Below are positions 8,517 through 16,804 of a stretch of DNA of 64,000 nucleotides, in pieces (positions within the stretch are counted from its first letter, which is position 1; the number at the start of each line of letters is the position of its first letter). The position numbers and the translations under genes were made by a program. Origin of the DNA: Zoogloea sp. LCSB751 (GTDB lineage Bacteria > Pseudomonadota > Gammaproteobacteria > Burkholderiales > Rhodocyclaceae); contig NZ_MWUM01000002.1 of the NCBI RefSeq assembly GCF_002028455.1, positions 62,001 to 126,000 of the forward strand. The letters are read 5' to 3'. The notes beneath the pieces are model-generated. The model ran no database searches and was not told the origin of the DNA. It was given only the letters and a program-made list of their open reading frames with translations.

Positions 8517-9616
8517 TCCTTCTGGGAGGCGATCCGGCAGGCCTGGATCACGGTGGCGACTTCGTCGTTGGTCATTTCGGGGAAGCACGGCAGACTCAGG
8601 ATGCCCCGCGCGGCGTCCTCCGTGACCGGCAGCGCTGGCCGGCCCTCGTCAGCGTAGGCGGGCTGCAGGTGATCCGGAATCGGATAATGAACGTCGCTGC
8701 CGATGCCGTGTTCCTGCAGGACGGCCCGCACCGTGTCCCGTTGCCGCGGGCGCACCACGCACAGGTGGGCTACATCGTCTTCGGCGGGAGCGGGTGGCAA
8801 TTGCCAGCCGATATCCTTGAGCCCTTCCCGGTAGAGGGACACGATGGCCCGGCGGCGCTGGTTCCAGGCATCCAGGTGGGGGAGCTTGACGCGCAGGACG
8901 GCGGCCTGGATTTCATCCAGGCGACTGTTCCTGCCGCCGGCTTCCCGGCATTCGTACTTCTGGGTCGTCCACCCGTACTGGCGCAGGTGCCTGACCCGGG
9001 CCAGCAGGGCGGGGTCCTGCCCGGTTACCAGGCCACCGTCACCCAGCGCGCCGAGATTCTTGGTCGGATAGAAGCTGAACGCGGCCAGATCTCCCCAACT
9101 GCCGGCGGCGCGTCCCTGCCGGCGGGCGCCGTGGGCCTGGGCGCAGTCCTCGATGACGGGGATGCCACGCTGATGGGCGACGGGGACGAGGCGTTCCACG
9201 TCGGCCATCCGGCCATAAAGGTGGGTCACGACGATGGCGCCCGTCGCCGGCGTGATGGCGGCCGCCAGCAGGTCGGGATCGACCAGCAGTGTGTCGGCCC
9301 GGACGTCCACATAGACCGGCGTTGCGCCTGTCGCGCGGATGGCCGTACTGGCATACATGCCGGCATTGGCGACCGTGACGACTTCGCGTCCGGGGCCGAC
9401 TCCGGCTGCGCGCAGGGCCAGCTCCAGTGCATCGGTGCCATTGCCGACGCCGACTGCATCCGGTGTGCCGAGGTAGGCTGCGAACTCCTGTTCGAACGCC
9501 TTGTTCTCCGGGCCAAGCACGTAGTAGCCGCGTTCGAGGACGCGCCCGATGGCCGACCGCAGCTCGGGGTCGAGGGGGGCGTTGTGACGCTTCAGGTCGT
9601 TAATTGGCAATGTCAT
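8504..9616 (-). CDS. DegT/DnrJ/EryC1 sugar 3-aminotransferase (FdtB-like)
   Basis: 370 residues, a complete PLP-dependent aminotransferase of the sugar-nucleotide family. PLP site: SFYPTKNLGALGDGG with Lys186; GNGTDALELAL near 60 and IEDCAQAHGA at 155-164 bind the cofactor. The substrate is inferred from the adjacent ketoisomerase/acyltransferase gene to be an NDP-3-keto-6-deoxyhexose, with glutamate as amino donor. It overlaps the upstream nucleotidyltransferase gene by 17 bases and the downstream gene by 13, so the three are one transcription and translation unit. Confidence 0.85.
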   Translation of the reverse strand: MTLPINDLKRHNAPLDPELRSAIGRVLERGYYVLGPENKAFEQEFAAYLGTPDAVGVGNGTDALELALRAAGVGPGREVVTVANAGMYASTAIRATGATPVYVDVRADTLLVDPDLLAAAITPATGAIVVTHLYGRMADVERLVPVAHQRGIPVIEDCAQAHGARRQGRAAGSWGDLAAFSFYPTKNLGALGDGGLVTGQDPALLARVRHLRQYGWTTQKYECREAGGRNSRLDEIQAAVLRVKLPHLDAWNQRRRAIVSLYREGLKDIGWQLPPAPAEDDVAHLCVVRPRQRDTVRAVLQEHGIGSDVHYPIPDHLQPAYADEGRPALPVTEDAARGILSLPCFPEMTNDEVATVIQACRIASQKECPK

Positions 9617-10334
9617 GGAGGTCGATGTCGGAATAGGCGTCGAGATCGCTGGCCGAATCGACTTCGCCCCACGGGCCGCTGGCCGGGACGGTGCCGATGC
9701 GCCAGCCCTGTTCCAGCCCCCGGCGGAGCAGGGATGTCATGTCGAGTCGGTCAGCGGCAGCCCCGAGCCCGTCAAGGTGGGCTGCGATGTCCCGCCAGCT
9801 TGCCGGGGTCAGCTTGAGAAGCCCCATGTACTGCCCCTCGATGGTGTCCAGCCGGTCGCTCCTCTGCCCGATATCGGCCAGTGTGCCGTCCGGCTTGAGC
9901 CGGAAAGTCTCCGCGTCCTGCAGGGGATCGGCAAAACGTTTTTGCCAGAGGGCAAGCCAGTCTGTGTCGTAGGAGATGCACAGCGCTTCCGGGCAGGCCG
10001 CGAGGCGGCGTACGGTTTCCGCCGAGTAGAAGATGTCGCTGTAGCTGACGATGCAGTCCCCGCTGGCCAGCCATTCGTGTGCGGCGGCGAGGGTGCGGAC
10101 CATGTTGGTTTCGTGCCAGCGCGGGTTCTCGAAATAGCGGACCGGTTCGGCAAATTTTTCGCCCTTGTAGCCGCGGACGATGGCGATCTCGGAAATGCCG
10201 GCGGCCCTCAAGGCGCCGAGTTGCCAGTCCAGCAGGCGGCGACCCTGCAGCAGGGTGAAGCATTTGGGATGTTCGGCAGTCATGTCGCCCATGCGGCTGC
10301 CGCGACCGGCAGCAAGGATTACGGCTCGGGTCAT
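9600..10334 (-). CDS. Nucleotidyltransferase, likely CTP:phosphoglutamine cytidylyltransferase (Cj1416-like)
   Basis: 244 residues, MobA/LicC-type NTP transferase fold. AVILAAGRGSRMG (4-16) is the signature nucleotide loop and HPKCF the following Lys-containing strand; SYSDIFY (about 97-103) carries the metal-binding Asp, and GQYMGLLKLTP and GEVDSASDLDAY complete the fold. Alone it would be called a choline- or sugar-phosphate cytidylyltransferase. Its place beside genes 10410-14654 matches Cj1416 of the Campylobacter MeOPN pathway, which makes CDP-L-glutamine from L-glutamine phosphate and CTP. The substrate assignment is inference from context and length; the fold is clear. Confidence 0.72.
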   Translation of the reverse strand: MTRAVILAAGRGSRMGDMTAEHPKCFTLLQGRRLLDWQLGALRAAGISEIAIVRGYKGEKFAEPVRYFENPRWHETNMVRTLAAAHEWLASGDCIVSYSDIFYSAETVRRLAACPEALCISYDTDWLALWQKRFADPLQDAETFRLKPDGTLADIGQRSDRLDTIEGQYMGLLKLTPASWRDIAAHLDGLGAAADRLDMTSLLRRGLEQGWRIGTVPASGPWGEVDSASDLDAYSDIDLHDIAN

Positions 10335-10409
10335 AGGGGTCTCAAGTCGGTGTGTATGTACAGCCGGCCCACGGCGGCGGAGTCTTCGTCGAATGGTCGC
10401 GCAAAGCTT

Positions 10410-11036
10410 TTAACATAGGCCGCGCGACGCCGGCAATGATTGGTCCGGGCTCAGCAGGGCGCGGAAACGCGCGATGTCGGCAGGGCAGAAAACGGCTTCG
10501 CGCTCGGGGTGCCACATCCACCCCTCCCACGGCAGAGTCCGATGGCCGATGGCTTCGATTTCACTATCTTCCGAGCGGGCCAGGACCTCGAAACCGGCCG
10601 GGCAGTCGGCCAGGGCGAATTGATGGAAGCTGTTGACCTCGCCCACGATGCGGCCGGAGAGCTGATGCCGCCGGCGCACATGCCCTGCGACCCGTTTAAG
10701 GGGGGTGCCTGCATGCCAGGCCAGCATCTGCATGCCGCGGCAGATGCCCAGGGTCGGCAGGCCCTGCTGCTGCGCGTGGTCGAGCAGGAGGCCTTCGGTG
10801 CGATCCCGCGTCGGAATCTCGCCGATGTCATTGCCGCCGGACAGCACCACGGCATCGGGGGCGACGGCCGCCAGCCAGGCGGGGAGCGCATCCGCCGCGG
10901 CCAGTGCGTTCGGGACCGGAATGGCCAGGCCACCGGCCGCGGCAATGAATGCGACGAGGCGTTGATCGAGGGCATCGCGGACTTCGCCCCGGTCCGGCCA
11001 GGCATCGACCCGCTGGCTGACGGCAACCCGTTTCAA
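10410..11036 (-). CDS. Class I glutamine amidotransferase-like hydrolase, likely gamma-glutamyl-CDP-amidate hydrolase (Cj1417-like)
   Basis: 208 residues, peptidase C26 family. Nucleophile Cys99 in LGICRGMQML and the dyad His176/Glu178 in WHPERE are present; VLSGGNDIGE (64-73) builds the oxyanion region. The start is a TTG at 11034-11036 overlapping the upstream stop by 4 bases, with GGAG eight bases before it; longer reading frames run back into the upstream gene and lack a ribosome site. In Campylobacter the homologous step (Cj1417) removes glutamate from CDP-L-glutamine to leave cytidine diphosphoramidate. A gap of 75 bases separates it from the next gene. Confidence 0.75.
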   Translation of the reverse strand: MKRVAVSQRVDAWPDRGEVRDALDQRLVAFIAAAGGLAIPVPNALAAADALPAWLAAVAPDAVVLSGGNDIGEIPTRDRTEGLLLDHAQQQGLPTLGICRGMQMLAWHAGTPLKRVAGHVRRRHQLSGRIVGEVNSFHQFALADCPAGFEVLARSEDSEIEAIGHRTLPWEGWMWHPEREAVFCPADIARFRALLSPDQSLPASRGLC

Positions 11037-13357
11037 TCCAGGATCTCCACCCGCCGGCCGGCGCAGTCGAGATGCAGGTGGCGGGCGCCGGACCAGCGGC
11101 GGTACAGCACTTCGCCAGCGCCGATGACGGCCGGCAGTCCCAGTTCGCCGGCGCGGATCGCCATGTGCGAATTGGCACCGCCCCAGGCGGTGATCAGGCC
11201 GGCGATCGGATAGGCGAACAGCCAGTCGAAGCCGGGGTCGGCGTTGGGAATGCAGACGATGGCACCGGCCAGCTTCTCCCGTGCATCGCAGTCGATCACC
11301 GGGGCGGTGATGCGCTTCTGGGTGATGAAGTTGGGTTCCGTCTCCGGCCACTCGAAGCCCCACACGTCGTCCGGCTGGGCGATCAGCGGCGGCAGCGAGA
11401 TCCGCTGCGTTTCGGCGTACTGGGCCTTGCCCCGCTCGATGCTGCGCAACAGGGCCTCACGAGGCGATGCGGCGGCGACATGGAGCTCCTTGAAGACCGT
11501 GATGTCGGAATAGGCCAGGTCGTCCCGTTCGAAGCCCCATTGGGCGCCGAGCTCGGCGATCAGGGCGAGGGCATCGGACAGGTTGCGGCTGAAGTGGAAT
11601 TTCGCCAGTTCGCGTAGTTCGATGCCGGCCTGCATGAAGTCGAACAGGCCGACCGGATCGGGCTGCAGGCCATGTTCGTTGAGCAGCTTCACGATGTCCC
11701 GCATCTGCGGCAGGGTCAGCGAGAAGGGGTGGGACGGTTCCGGTGCGCCGGGCTTCTGGCTCCAGTCGAAATACAGCTCGGGCGCCTCGTCGTAGCGCGG
11801 CGACAGGATGTCGTAGGTGCCGGGGCGCAGGTGCCCGTAGCGGGACAGGAAGGTGTAGCGGTCCAGCGTGGCCCGGTCGCGGGCCAGCTGGCCGCTCACC
11901 GTGGACACGCTGCCGATGAAGGCGTCGTAGTCGCTCTGGGAGAACACGCCGACGGCCACCAGGGACTTGAGCAGCTGGACCGCCACGAAGCCGGCCCGGG
12001 CCAGCCCGGCGAAGGGCAGGGTGCCGTAGCGCTTGGCATCCTCGAGCAGCCAGTAGATGCGCTCCAGTGGATCGGCGTTGGAGGCGAACAGGACGTCCCG
12101 CCGCGTCTTCAGCGTATCGAGCTTGGCGGCATCGTCCCGCCACAGTCCGGCCTTGGGGTGCACGATGCGGTTGGTGAGCTTGCGCAGGCTCTGCGCGATG
12201 GTCTCCCGCTCGTGGGCGGAGAAGCCCGCGGCGGCCAGGCGTTCGAGGCGCGCCGGGAGGTCCAGCGTGTAGCAGGAGAAGACGATCTCGAACTCCACCT
12301 TGTCGTGCAGGGTGGGTTCGGCCAGCAGGCGGTCGATGTAATGATCCACCAGTCGCCCGGCGAGGCCCTCGTCGAGATCGGCGGGGATGAAGGAGTTGAA
12401 GGACAGCCGGACGTCGATATAGGGCAGGCCGAAGAAATGCGGCATCAGCGGAAAGCTGCGCAGGTTGCGGTAGCCGTAGTTGTGGCGCTGGTAGGCCCAG
12501 ATCGAGTCCGTCACCAGTTCCCGGTACAGGGACAAGGCCAGCGGCTTGGGGCGGATGCCGACGATTTCGGCCGGGTTCCAGTCGGGCATGACGCCATAGA
12601 CCGTGCGCCGTCCCATCAGAAAGGGGTGGGGGCGCATGCCCCGCGCCACTTTGTCGTGGATGAGCTGGAGGCGGGTGGTTTGGGCATGGTCCGCCTCGGG
12701 CGGCTGGGGGAGCACCAGGCGGCGCGCCTGCAGCAGCCACAACACGTCCCCGTCGTCCTCCGCCGTCATCGCGAACTCGACGTCGAGCGGCGCCTCGCCG
12801 AGCAGCGCGGACAGTTCGTCGAGCAGCGCGATGACGCCCGACAGGGCGGGGGTAGGGGGCGTGGCCGTCCGCGGCGCCTGGGCGGCCTGCTGCCAGATGC
12901 GTCCGCCCAGGCCGCCGGTGACCGCCGCGGTGTCGTTGCCTTCCGACCAGTTCACGATGCGGTATGGGGCGCAGGTGTTCGGATCATGGGAAAACGCCAC
13001 GCCCGAGCGCAGCACCTGCTTCAGCATGGGCTGGATCAGGACTTCGTCGGTCGGCAGCGCTGTGCCGTAAGACTGGAACACCCTTTCTATGGCGGCCTCC
13101 AGATCCTCTGCCCGCACATCGGGCACCGACAGGAAGGCGCCGGCGTATGAGGCTTCGGCGCTGTCTTCGCGCCCGCAACTGGAGCGGACGATCCACGGCC
13201 CGGTGCCGATGCTCTCGCCGATGCCGGCGAGGCAGGCCCCGCGCCGGGACTGCCAGTCCTGTTGCGTGAAGCTCACCAGCGGCGGAATCCGTGCGCTCCG
13301 GAGCCGGCCCTGCAACTGCTTGAGCGTTCCGGCCTTGGTGCCGAGTGTGATGGGCAT
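11033..13357 (-). CDS. ATP-grasp / PEP-utilizer-like enzyme, likely L-glutamine kinase (Cj1418-like)
   Basis: 774 residues. N-terminal ATP-grasp part (about 40-260) with WIVRSSCGREDSAEASYAGAF, the pyruvate-phosphate-dikinase-type nucleotide loop. The C-terminal swivelling domain has ITAWGGANSHMAIRAGELG, with His731 as the expected phospho-histidine. The central 400 residues lack the PEP/pyruvate-binding barrel of PpsA, so it is not an ordinary PEP synthase. This architecture and size match Cj1418, which makes L-glutamine phosphate from glutamine and ATP, giving AMP and Pi, the first step of MeOPN synthesis. ATG at 13357, 8 bases after the methyltransferase stop. The closest other reading is an uncharacterised PEP-utilizing enzyme. 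Confidence 0.75.
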   Translation of the reverse strand: MPITLGTKAGTLKQLQGRLRSARIPPLVSFTQQDWQSRRGACLAGIGESIGTGPWIVRSSCGREDSAEASYAGAFLSVPDVRAEDLEAAIERVFQSYGTALPTDEVLIQPMLKQVLRSGVAFSHDPNTCAPYRIVNWSEGNDTAAVTGGLGGRIWQQAAQAPRTATPPTPALSGVIALLDELSALLGEAPLDVEFAMTAEDDGDVLWLLQARRLVLPQPPEADHAQTTRLQLIHDKVARGMRPHPFLMGRRTVYGVMPDWNPAEIVGIRPKPLALSLYRELVTDSIWAYQRHNYGYRNLRSFPLMPHFFGLPYIDVRLSFNSFIPADLDEGLAGRLVDHYIDRLLAEPTLHDKVEFEIVFSCYTLDLPARLERLAAAGFSAHERETIAQSLRKLTNRIVHPKAGLWRDDAAKLDTLKTRRDVLFASNADPLERIYWLLEDAKRYGTLPFAGLARAGFVAVQLLKSLVAVGVFSQSDYDAFIGSVSTVSGQLARDRATLDRYTFLSRYGHLRPGTYDILSPRYDEAPELYFDWSQKPGAPEPSHPFSLTLPQMRDIVKLLNEHGLQPDPVGLFDFMQAGIELRELAKFHFSRNLSDALALIAELGAQWGFERDDLAYSDITVFKELHVAAASPREALLRSIERGKAQYAETQRISLPPLIAQPDDVWGFEWPETEPNFITQKRITAPVIDCDAREKLAGAIVCIPNADPGFDWLFAYPIAGLITAWGGANSHMAIRAGELGLPAVIGAGEVLYRRWSGARHLHLDCAGRRVEILD

Positions 13358-13365
13358 GGTGAGCG

Positions 13366-14118
13366 TCAGCCGTTCAGTTGGGCGACCCAGATGTTGGTGG
13401 AGTAGGGGATCTGGATGGTGGCCACGCCGAGGCCCTTGAGATACTGGTCGATCGCCTCGACAACTTCGTGGAAGCGCTCGCCGGCCTGGCGTTCCAGCGT
13501 GGCGTGCGAGCGCCAGGCTTCCGTGCATTCGGCTACGGTCTGCTCGTGGATCACCCGCGCGTCGAGGTGGACGACGGGGCCGAACAGGCCGCTGCTGTCG
13601 ATGACCGCGGTCTGGTCTTCACGCCGCGTGCCGTAGCCGTAGCCGGCCACATGGCGCTTGATGATGGCCTCGATCTCGGCCTGGATCGGGTCATCGAGGT
13701 GGCGGTGGTTCCACATGCAGGCAAACCAGCCGCGGGGCTTGAGGATGCGGGCGCTCTCCTGCAGTGCGAGGGGGCGGTTGCAGACGTTGAACGAACTGCC
13801 GAAGGTGACCATGTCGAAGGCCTGCCCGGCCTGGCCGGTGTGTTCGCCGGTGCCCTCATGCCAGCGCACGTTGCCCAGTGCCCGGGTGCGGGTCACGCCG
13901 TTGGCGCGCATCGCGTCGTTGGGTTCGACGGCGACGACGTTCAGGCCCCGCGCCGCCAGCATCAGGGTCAGGTGCGCAACGCCGGCGCCCACGTCGCAAA
14001 CGGCGTCGCCCTTCTGGAGGCCGGCGATGGAGAGCATCGCGTCAATGGCCGCATCGGCGTAGTCCGGCCGTTTCAGATAAGCGTCGGCCAGCGTCGTGTA
14101 GTCCCATTCCGTTTTCAT
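13366..14118 (-). CDS. SAM-dependent methyltransferase, likely of the phosphoramidate pathway
   Basis: 250 residues, class I (Rossmann) methyltransferase. VCDVGAGVAHLTLML (about 40-54) is motif I, VVAVEPND the acidic motif II end, FDMVTFGSSFN motif IV and ARILKPRGWFACMWN motif V/VI. The ATG at 14118 overlaps the stop of the upstream kinase gene (ATGA). Campylobacter has two methyltransferases, Cj1419 and Cj1420, in the same position for making the O-methyl group of MeOPN; only one is seen here, so either it suffices, a second lies elsewhere, or the group is transferred unmethylated. Confidence 0.75.
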   Translation of the reverse strand: MKTEWDYTTLADAYLKRPDYADAAIDAMLSIAGLQKGDAVCDVGAGVAHLTLMLAARGLNVVAVEPNDAMRANGVTRTRALGNVRWHEGTGEHTGQAGQAFDMVTFGSSFNVCNRPLALQESARILKPRGWFACMWNHRHLDDPIQAEIEAIIKRHVAGYGYGTRREDQTAVIDSSGLFGPVVHLDARVIHEQTVAECTEAWRSHATLERQAGERFHEVVEAIDQYLKGLGVATIQIPYSTNIWVAQLNG

Positions 14119-14654
14119 TGTTGTCCTTCCCTTTCCAGTGTTTCCAGTAAGCGGGACGCCAGTGTCTCCACGTCGACGCCCGGTGTGAATCCGGCGATCC
14201 AGTCTGCAGCTTCGGGTTCATCGATCGGCAGGTCGAGCCCGGCCACGTCGGAGAGCTCGCCCGCATCGAAGCGGCGGTAGATGCCCTTCGGGTCGCGTCT
14301 CCTCAATTCTTCCAGCGGCACCTTCAAATAGGCTTCGAAATACCCCGGCAGGTGGTGCCGGTTCCAGGCATGCACCTCCCGGAACAGGGAGATGGTGGCG
14401 ATGACGACGGTCAGCCCCTGCTGGGCCAGGACCCGGCACAAATGGGCGTATTGCATGGCCAGGGCCAGGCGGCCTTCGCGCCCGTGGTTCCGGCTGTTCT
14501 GGGCGGTGGCGCCGAAAACCTCGCGCAGTTCGTCCCCGTCCAGCATGACCACCGCCGGGTTGCGGGCCCGCAGGTGTTTGCCGACTTCATGGGCGAGGGT
14601 CGATTTCCCCGCTCCCGACAAGCCGGTTATCCATATGACTCTTCCGTTCCCCAC
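14115..14654 (-). CDS. CysC-like kinase, likely cytidine diphosphoramidate kinase (Cj1415-like)
   Basis: 179 residues, adenylylsulfate-kinase fold. The P-loop GLSGAGKST is at residues 11-19, LDGDELREVFG at 38-48 is the APS-kinase-like second motif, and TISLFREVHAWNR and YLKVPLEELRRRDPKGIY follow the CysC pattern. There is no sulfate-assimilation gene nearby (no cysDN). As first gene of the five-gene set it corresponds to Cj1415, which phosphorylates the 3'-OH of CDP-amidate. The GTG start at 14652-14654 has GAGGT upstream. Without context it would be annotated as cysC; the context argues against that. Confidence 0.72.
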   Translation of the reverse strand: MGNGRVIWITGLSGAGKSTLAHEVGKHLRARNPAVVMLDGDELREVFGATAQNSRNHGREGRLALAMQYAHLCRVLAQQGLTVVIATISLFREVHAWNRHHLPGYFEAYLKVPLEELRRRDPKGIYRRFDAGELSDVAGLDLPIDEPEAADWIAGFTPGVDVETLASRLLETLEREGQQ

Positions 14655-14719
14655 TCGATGACCTCAATCAGCATTTTGCATGTTGTGTTGCGCGTAGCCC
14701 GTGCCTTGCGCCGTGCTTG

Positions 14720-15550
14720 TCAGGCTTTCCGGACCGCACCTTCGACGATATGCCAGCGCTGAGCCCGTTGGTGCAGGACCGTGGCACTGGAGTGGGTGCA
14801 GAACGGGTAGGGCATGTAGACGATGGAATCGGGGGTTTCTCCAATGAACGCCCCCCAATACGAATAGGACGAATTCGACAGGATGAAATGCCTGCAGCTG
14901 CAGAGTGCATAGAAATCGAGGAAGGGATCTTTCGGATCGCCACGGACTACCTCGATATTGGGAATGCCCTGGAATTCGAATTGGCAGACATTGAATTCGT
15001 CCGTGAATACCAGCGCGGGCAGATCGCCATGGATACGCCGTATTTCCTTCAGCGCATTCCGGTAGTAATCCATGCGCGCCACGCCGTGATGTCCGTATTC
15101 ATGCCGGCGGACATGAATGCCGATGGCGTTCATGTTCCTGATCTGTGTGCCGAGCTGGCCGAGCTCGCTGTTGGGCGGGACCGGCGTCGCCAGGGTACGC
15201 ACGAATTCCTCATTGCCAGCCCAGTAGGCTTCATTCGACCAGTAGCCGTCAAGCACGATGTCCTTGTGTTCGCGGGCGAACTGGGCAATCTGGCCGAGGG
15301 CGTTTGCGGGGGCCAGCTCGTTCTGGTTCTCCCGCAGGATGATCGCCTCGGGCGGAATCACGTCCGGCGAAATCGCGCGGTTCTGCAGGTGGGGGAACAA
15401 ATCGAGTTCGTATTTGAATCCGTAGCTGTAGTTCGTGAAGCTGTGATTCAGGAACCGGGCCGGAACCCCGGACAGCTGTTCCACCAGGAGGCCGAAGCAA
15501 GACTGAAATAGCTGATTCCCGAGCCCGCCCTGGATGTTAACGTAAATCAT
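14720..15550 (-). CDS. GT11 alpha-1,2-fucosyl/colitosyltransferase
   Basis: 276 residues, cytoplasmic. It starts MIYVNIQGGLGNQLFQ, the family GT11 N-terminus, has IGIHVRRHEYGHHG (the HxRRxDY-type GDP-binding motif, here with Glu for Asp) and FILSNSSYSYWGAFIG near the C-terminus. Members transfer L-fucose, or in E. coli O55 type loci L-colitose, in alpha-1,2 linkage from the GDP donor. Since the next three genes upstream look like a GDP-colitose pathway, colitose is the more likely substrate here. The stop is 65 bases before the phosphoramidate-type genes. Confidence 0.83.
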   Translation of the reverse strand: MIYVNIQGGLGNQLFQSCFGLLVEQLSGVPARFLNHSFTNYSYGFKYELDLFPHLQNRAISPDVIPPEAIILRENQNELAPANALGQIAQFAREHKDIVLDGYWSNEAYWAGNEEFVRTLATPVPPNSELGQLGTQIRNMNAIGIHVRRHEYGHHGVARMDYYRNALKEIRRIHGDLPALVFTDEFNVCQFEFQGIPNIEVVRGDPKDPFLDFYALCSCRHFILSNSSYSYWGAFIGETPDSIVYMPYPFCTHSSATVLHQRAQRWHIVEGAVRKA

Positions 15551-15634
15551 CGAGTGTCCTTTTTTGCATGGTGTGCTGCGCTTCCCTGTCGTGCTGCAAG
15601 CCTGCCGTCGTGTTGAGCCGGACGGGGCAGACCG

Positions 15635-16804
15635 CTACTGGAAAAGCCGACCGAGCTCGTCGATGGCGTCGGCAATGGGGTAGTGGTGGTTGCCGACGAA
15701 CAGCCCGTTCCGGTCGATGTGTTCGGCATTGTCGAGTGCGCCGTGCACCTCGGCGTCGAAAAATCGCATGACTTCGTTCTTGGTGAAATTGCCTGCCACG
15801 ATCGGGCGGCATTCGAATCCGGCGCCCGCCAGCCTGGCGATCAACTGCTCGCGGGTCAGCTTCGATCCGGGCCGGATGACGAGGCTGAATCCGAACCAGC
15901 TGCTGCGTCCGGTTTCCCGCTGGATCAGCAGTTGTGGATGATCGGCCAGCGCACCTTGCAGCCGGGCGCCATTCCGCCGGCGTTCGGCAATCAGGCCGGG
16001 CAGCTTCCGCACCTGCTCGACGCCGATGGCACCGGACAGCTCCAGCGGGCGGACGTTGTAACCGGGCAGCACGAAGCGGAAGGATTCCTTGAACGGATCG
16101 TCGCTCTTTTCGCCGCAGACGTGATTGAACTTGGGCAGGTTGCGGGTCCACCCGTGGGCGCGCAGCGCAAGCAGGATGTGGTGCAGCTCTTCGTCGTCGG
16201 TGACAACCACGCCGCCTTCCATGGTGGAAATGTGGTGTGAGAAGAATGAGCTGAAGCTGCCCATGACCCCGAAGGTTCCGGCTTTCTTTCCACCGAATTC
16301 GGCGCCCATCGATTCGCAATTGTCTTCGATGAGGCGGATGTCGCGGCCGGCAATCAGCTTGCGGATCACGTCGAAATCATTGGGATTGCCGAGAAGATTG
16401 ACGGCCATGACAAGCCGCGTCTTCCCGCTGATTGCGGAGGCCAGTTGTTCGAGATCGTAATTGAGCGTATTCAGGTCGACGTCGACGAAGCGCAGTTTCA
16501 ATCCGTATTGGTGAAGCGGGTAATAGGTCGTACTCCAGGACACCGCGGGGACGATGACCTCGTCGCCTCTCTTGAGTGGGTTGTCCTTCGTATAAAACAG
16601 GGCCGCGACCATCAGCAGATTGGCGGATGACCCCGAATTGACCATTACCGCATGCCGGCTGCCGATGTATTGCGCAAAGGCTTCCTCGAAAGCCCGGACC
16701 TCGGCCCCCATGCTGAACATGCCGGAGCGGATGACCCGCTGCATCGCTTCTTCTTCCGCACCATCCCAGCTCGATGTGGCAAGCGGGTACTTGAAGCTGT
16801 TCAT
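15635..16804 (-). CDS. GDP-4-keto-6-deoxy-D-mannose 3-dehydratase (ColD-like), PLP enzyme with His in place of Lys
   Basis: 389 residues of the DegT/aspartate-aminotransferase fold. The position of the PLP lysine is SFFSHHISTMEGG, with His190/His191; replacement of Lys by His is the signature of the C3-deoxygenating enzymes ColD and RfbH, and the S-H-H-I-S-T-M-E-G-G context is that of ColD. It would remove the 3-hydroxyl of GDP-4-keto-6-deoxymannose, made by the Gmd encoded upstream. The ATG at 16804 overlaps the upstream stop by 4 bases. Unlike RfbH it lacks an added iron-sulfur domain, again as in ColD. Confidence 0.83.
   Translation of the reverse strand: MNSFKYPLATSSWDGAEEEAMQRVIRSGMFSMGAEVRAFEEAFAQYIGSRHAVMVNSGSSANLLMVAALFYTKDNPLKRGDEVIVPAVSWSTTYYPLHQYGLKLRFVDVDLNTLNYDLEQLASAISGKTRLVMAVNLLGNPNDFDVIRKLIAGRDIRLIEDNCESMGAEFGGKKAGTFGVMGSFSSFFSHHISTMEGGVVVTDDEELHHILLALRAHGWTRNLPKFNHVCGEKSDDPFKESFRFVLPGYNVRPLELSGAIGVEQVRKLPGLIAERRRNGARLQGALADHPQLLIQRETGRSSWFGFSLVIRPGSKLTREQLIARLAGAGFECRPIVAGNFTKNEVMRFFDAEVHGALDNAEHIDRNGLFVGNHHYPIADAIDELGRLFQ

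Noticed and set aside
14115..14654. Calling this gene cysC (adenylylsulfate kinase for sulfate assimilation)
   Set aside because: No cysDN or other sulfate gene nearby, and it is coupled to the phosphoramidate-type set whose Campylobacter counterpart Cj1415 is also CysC-like.
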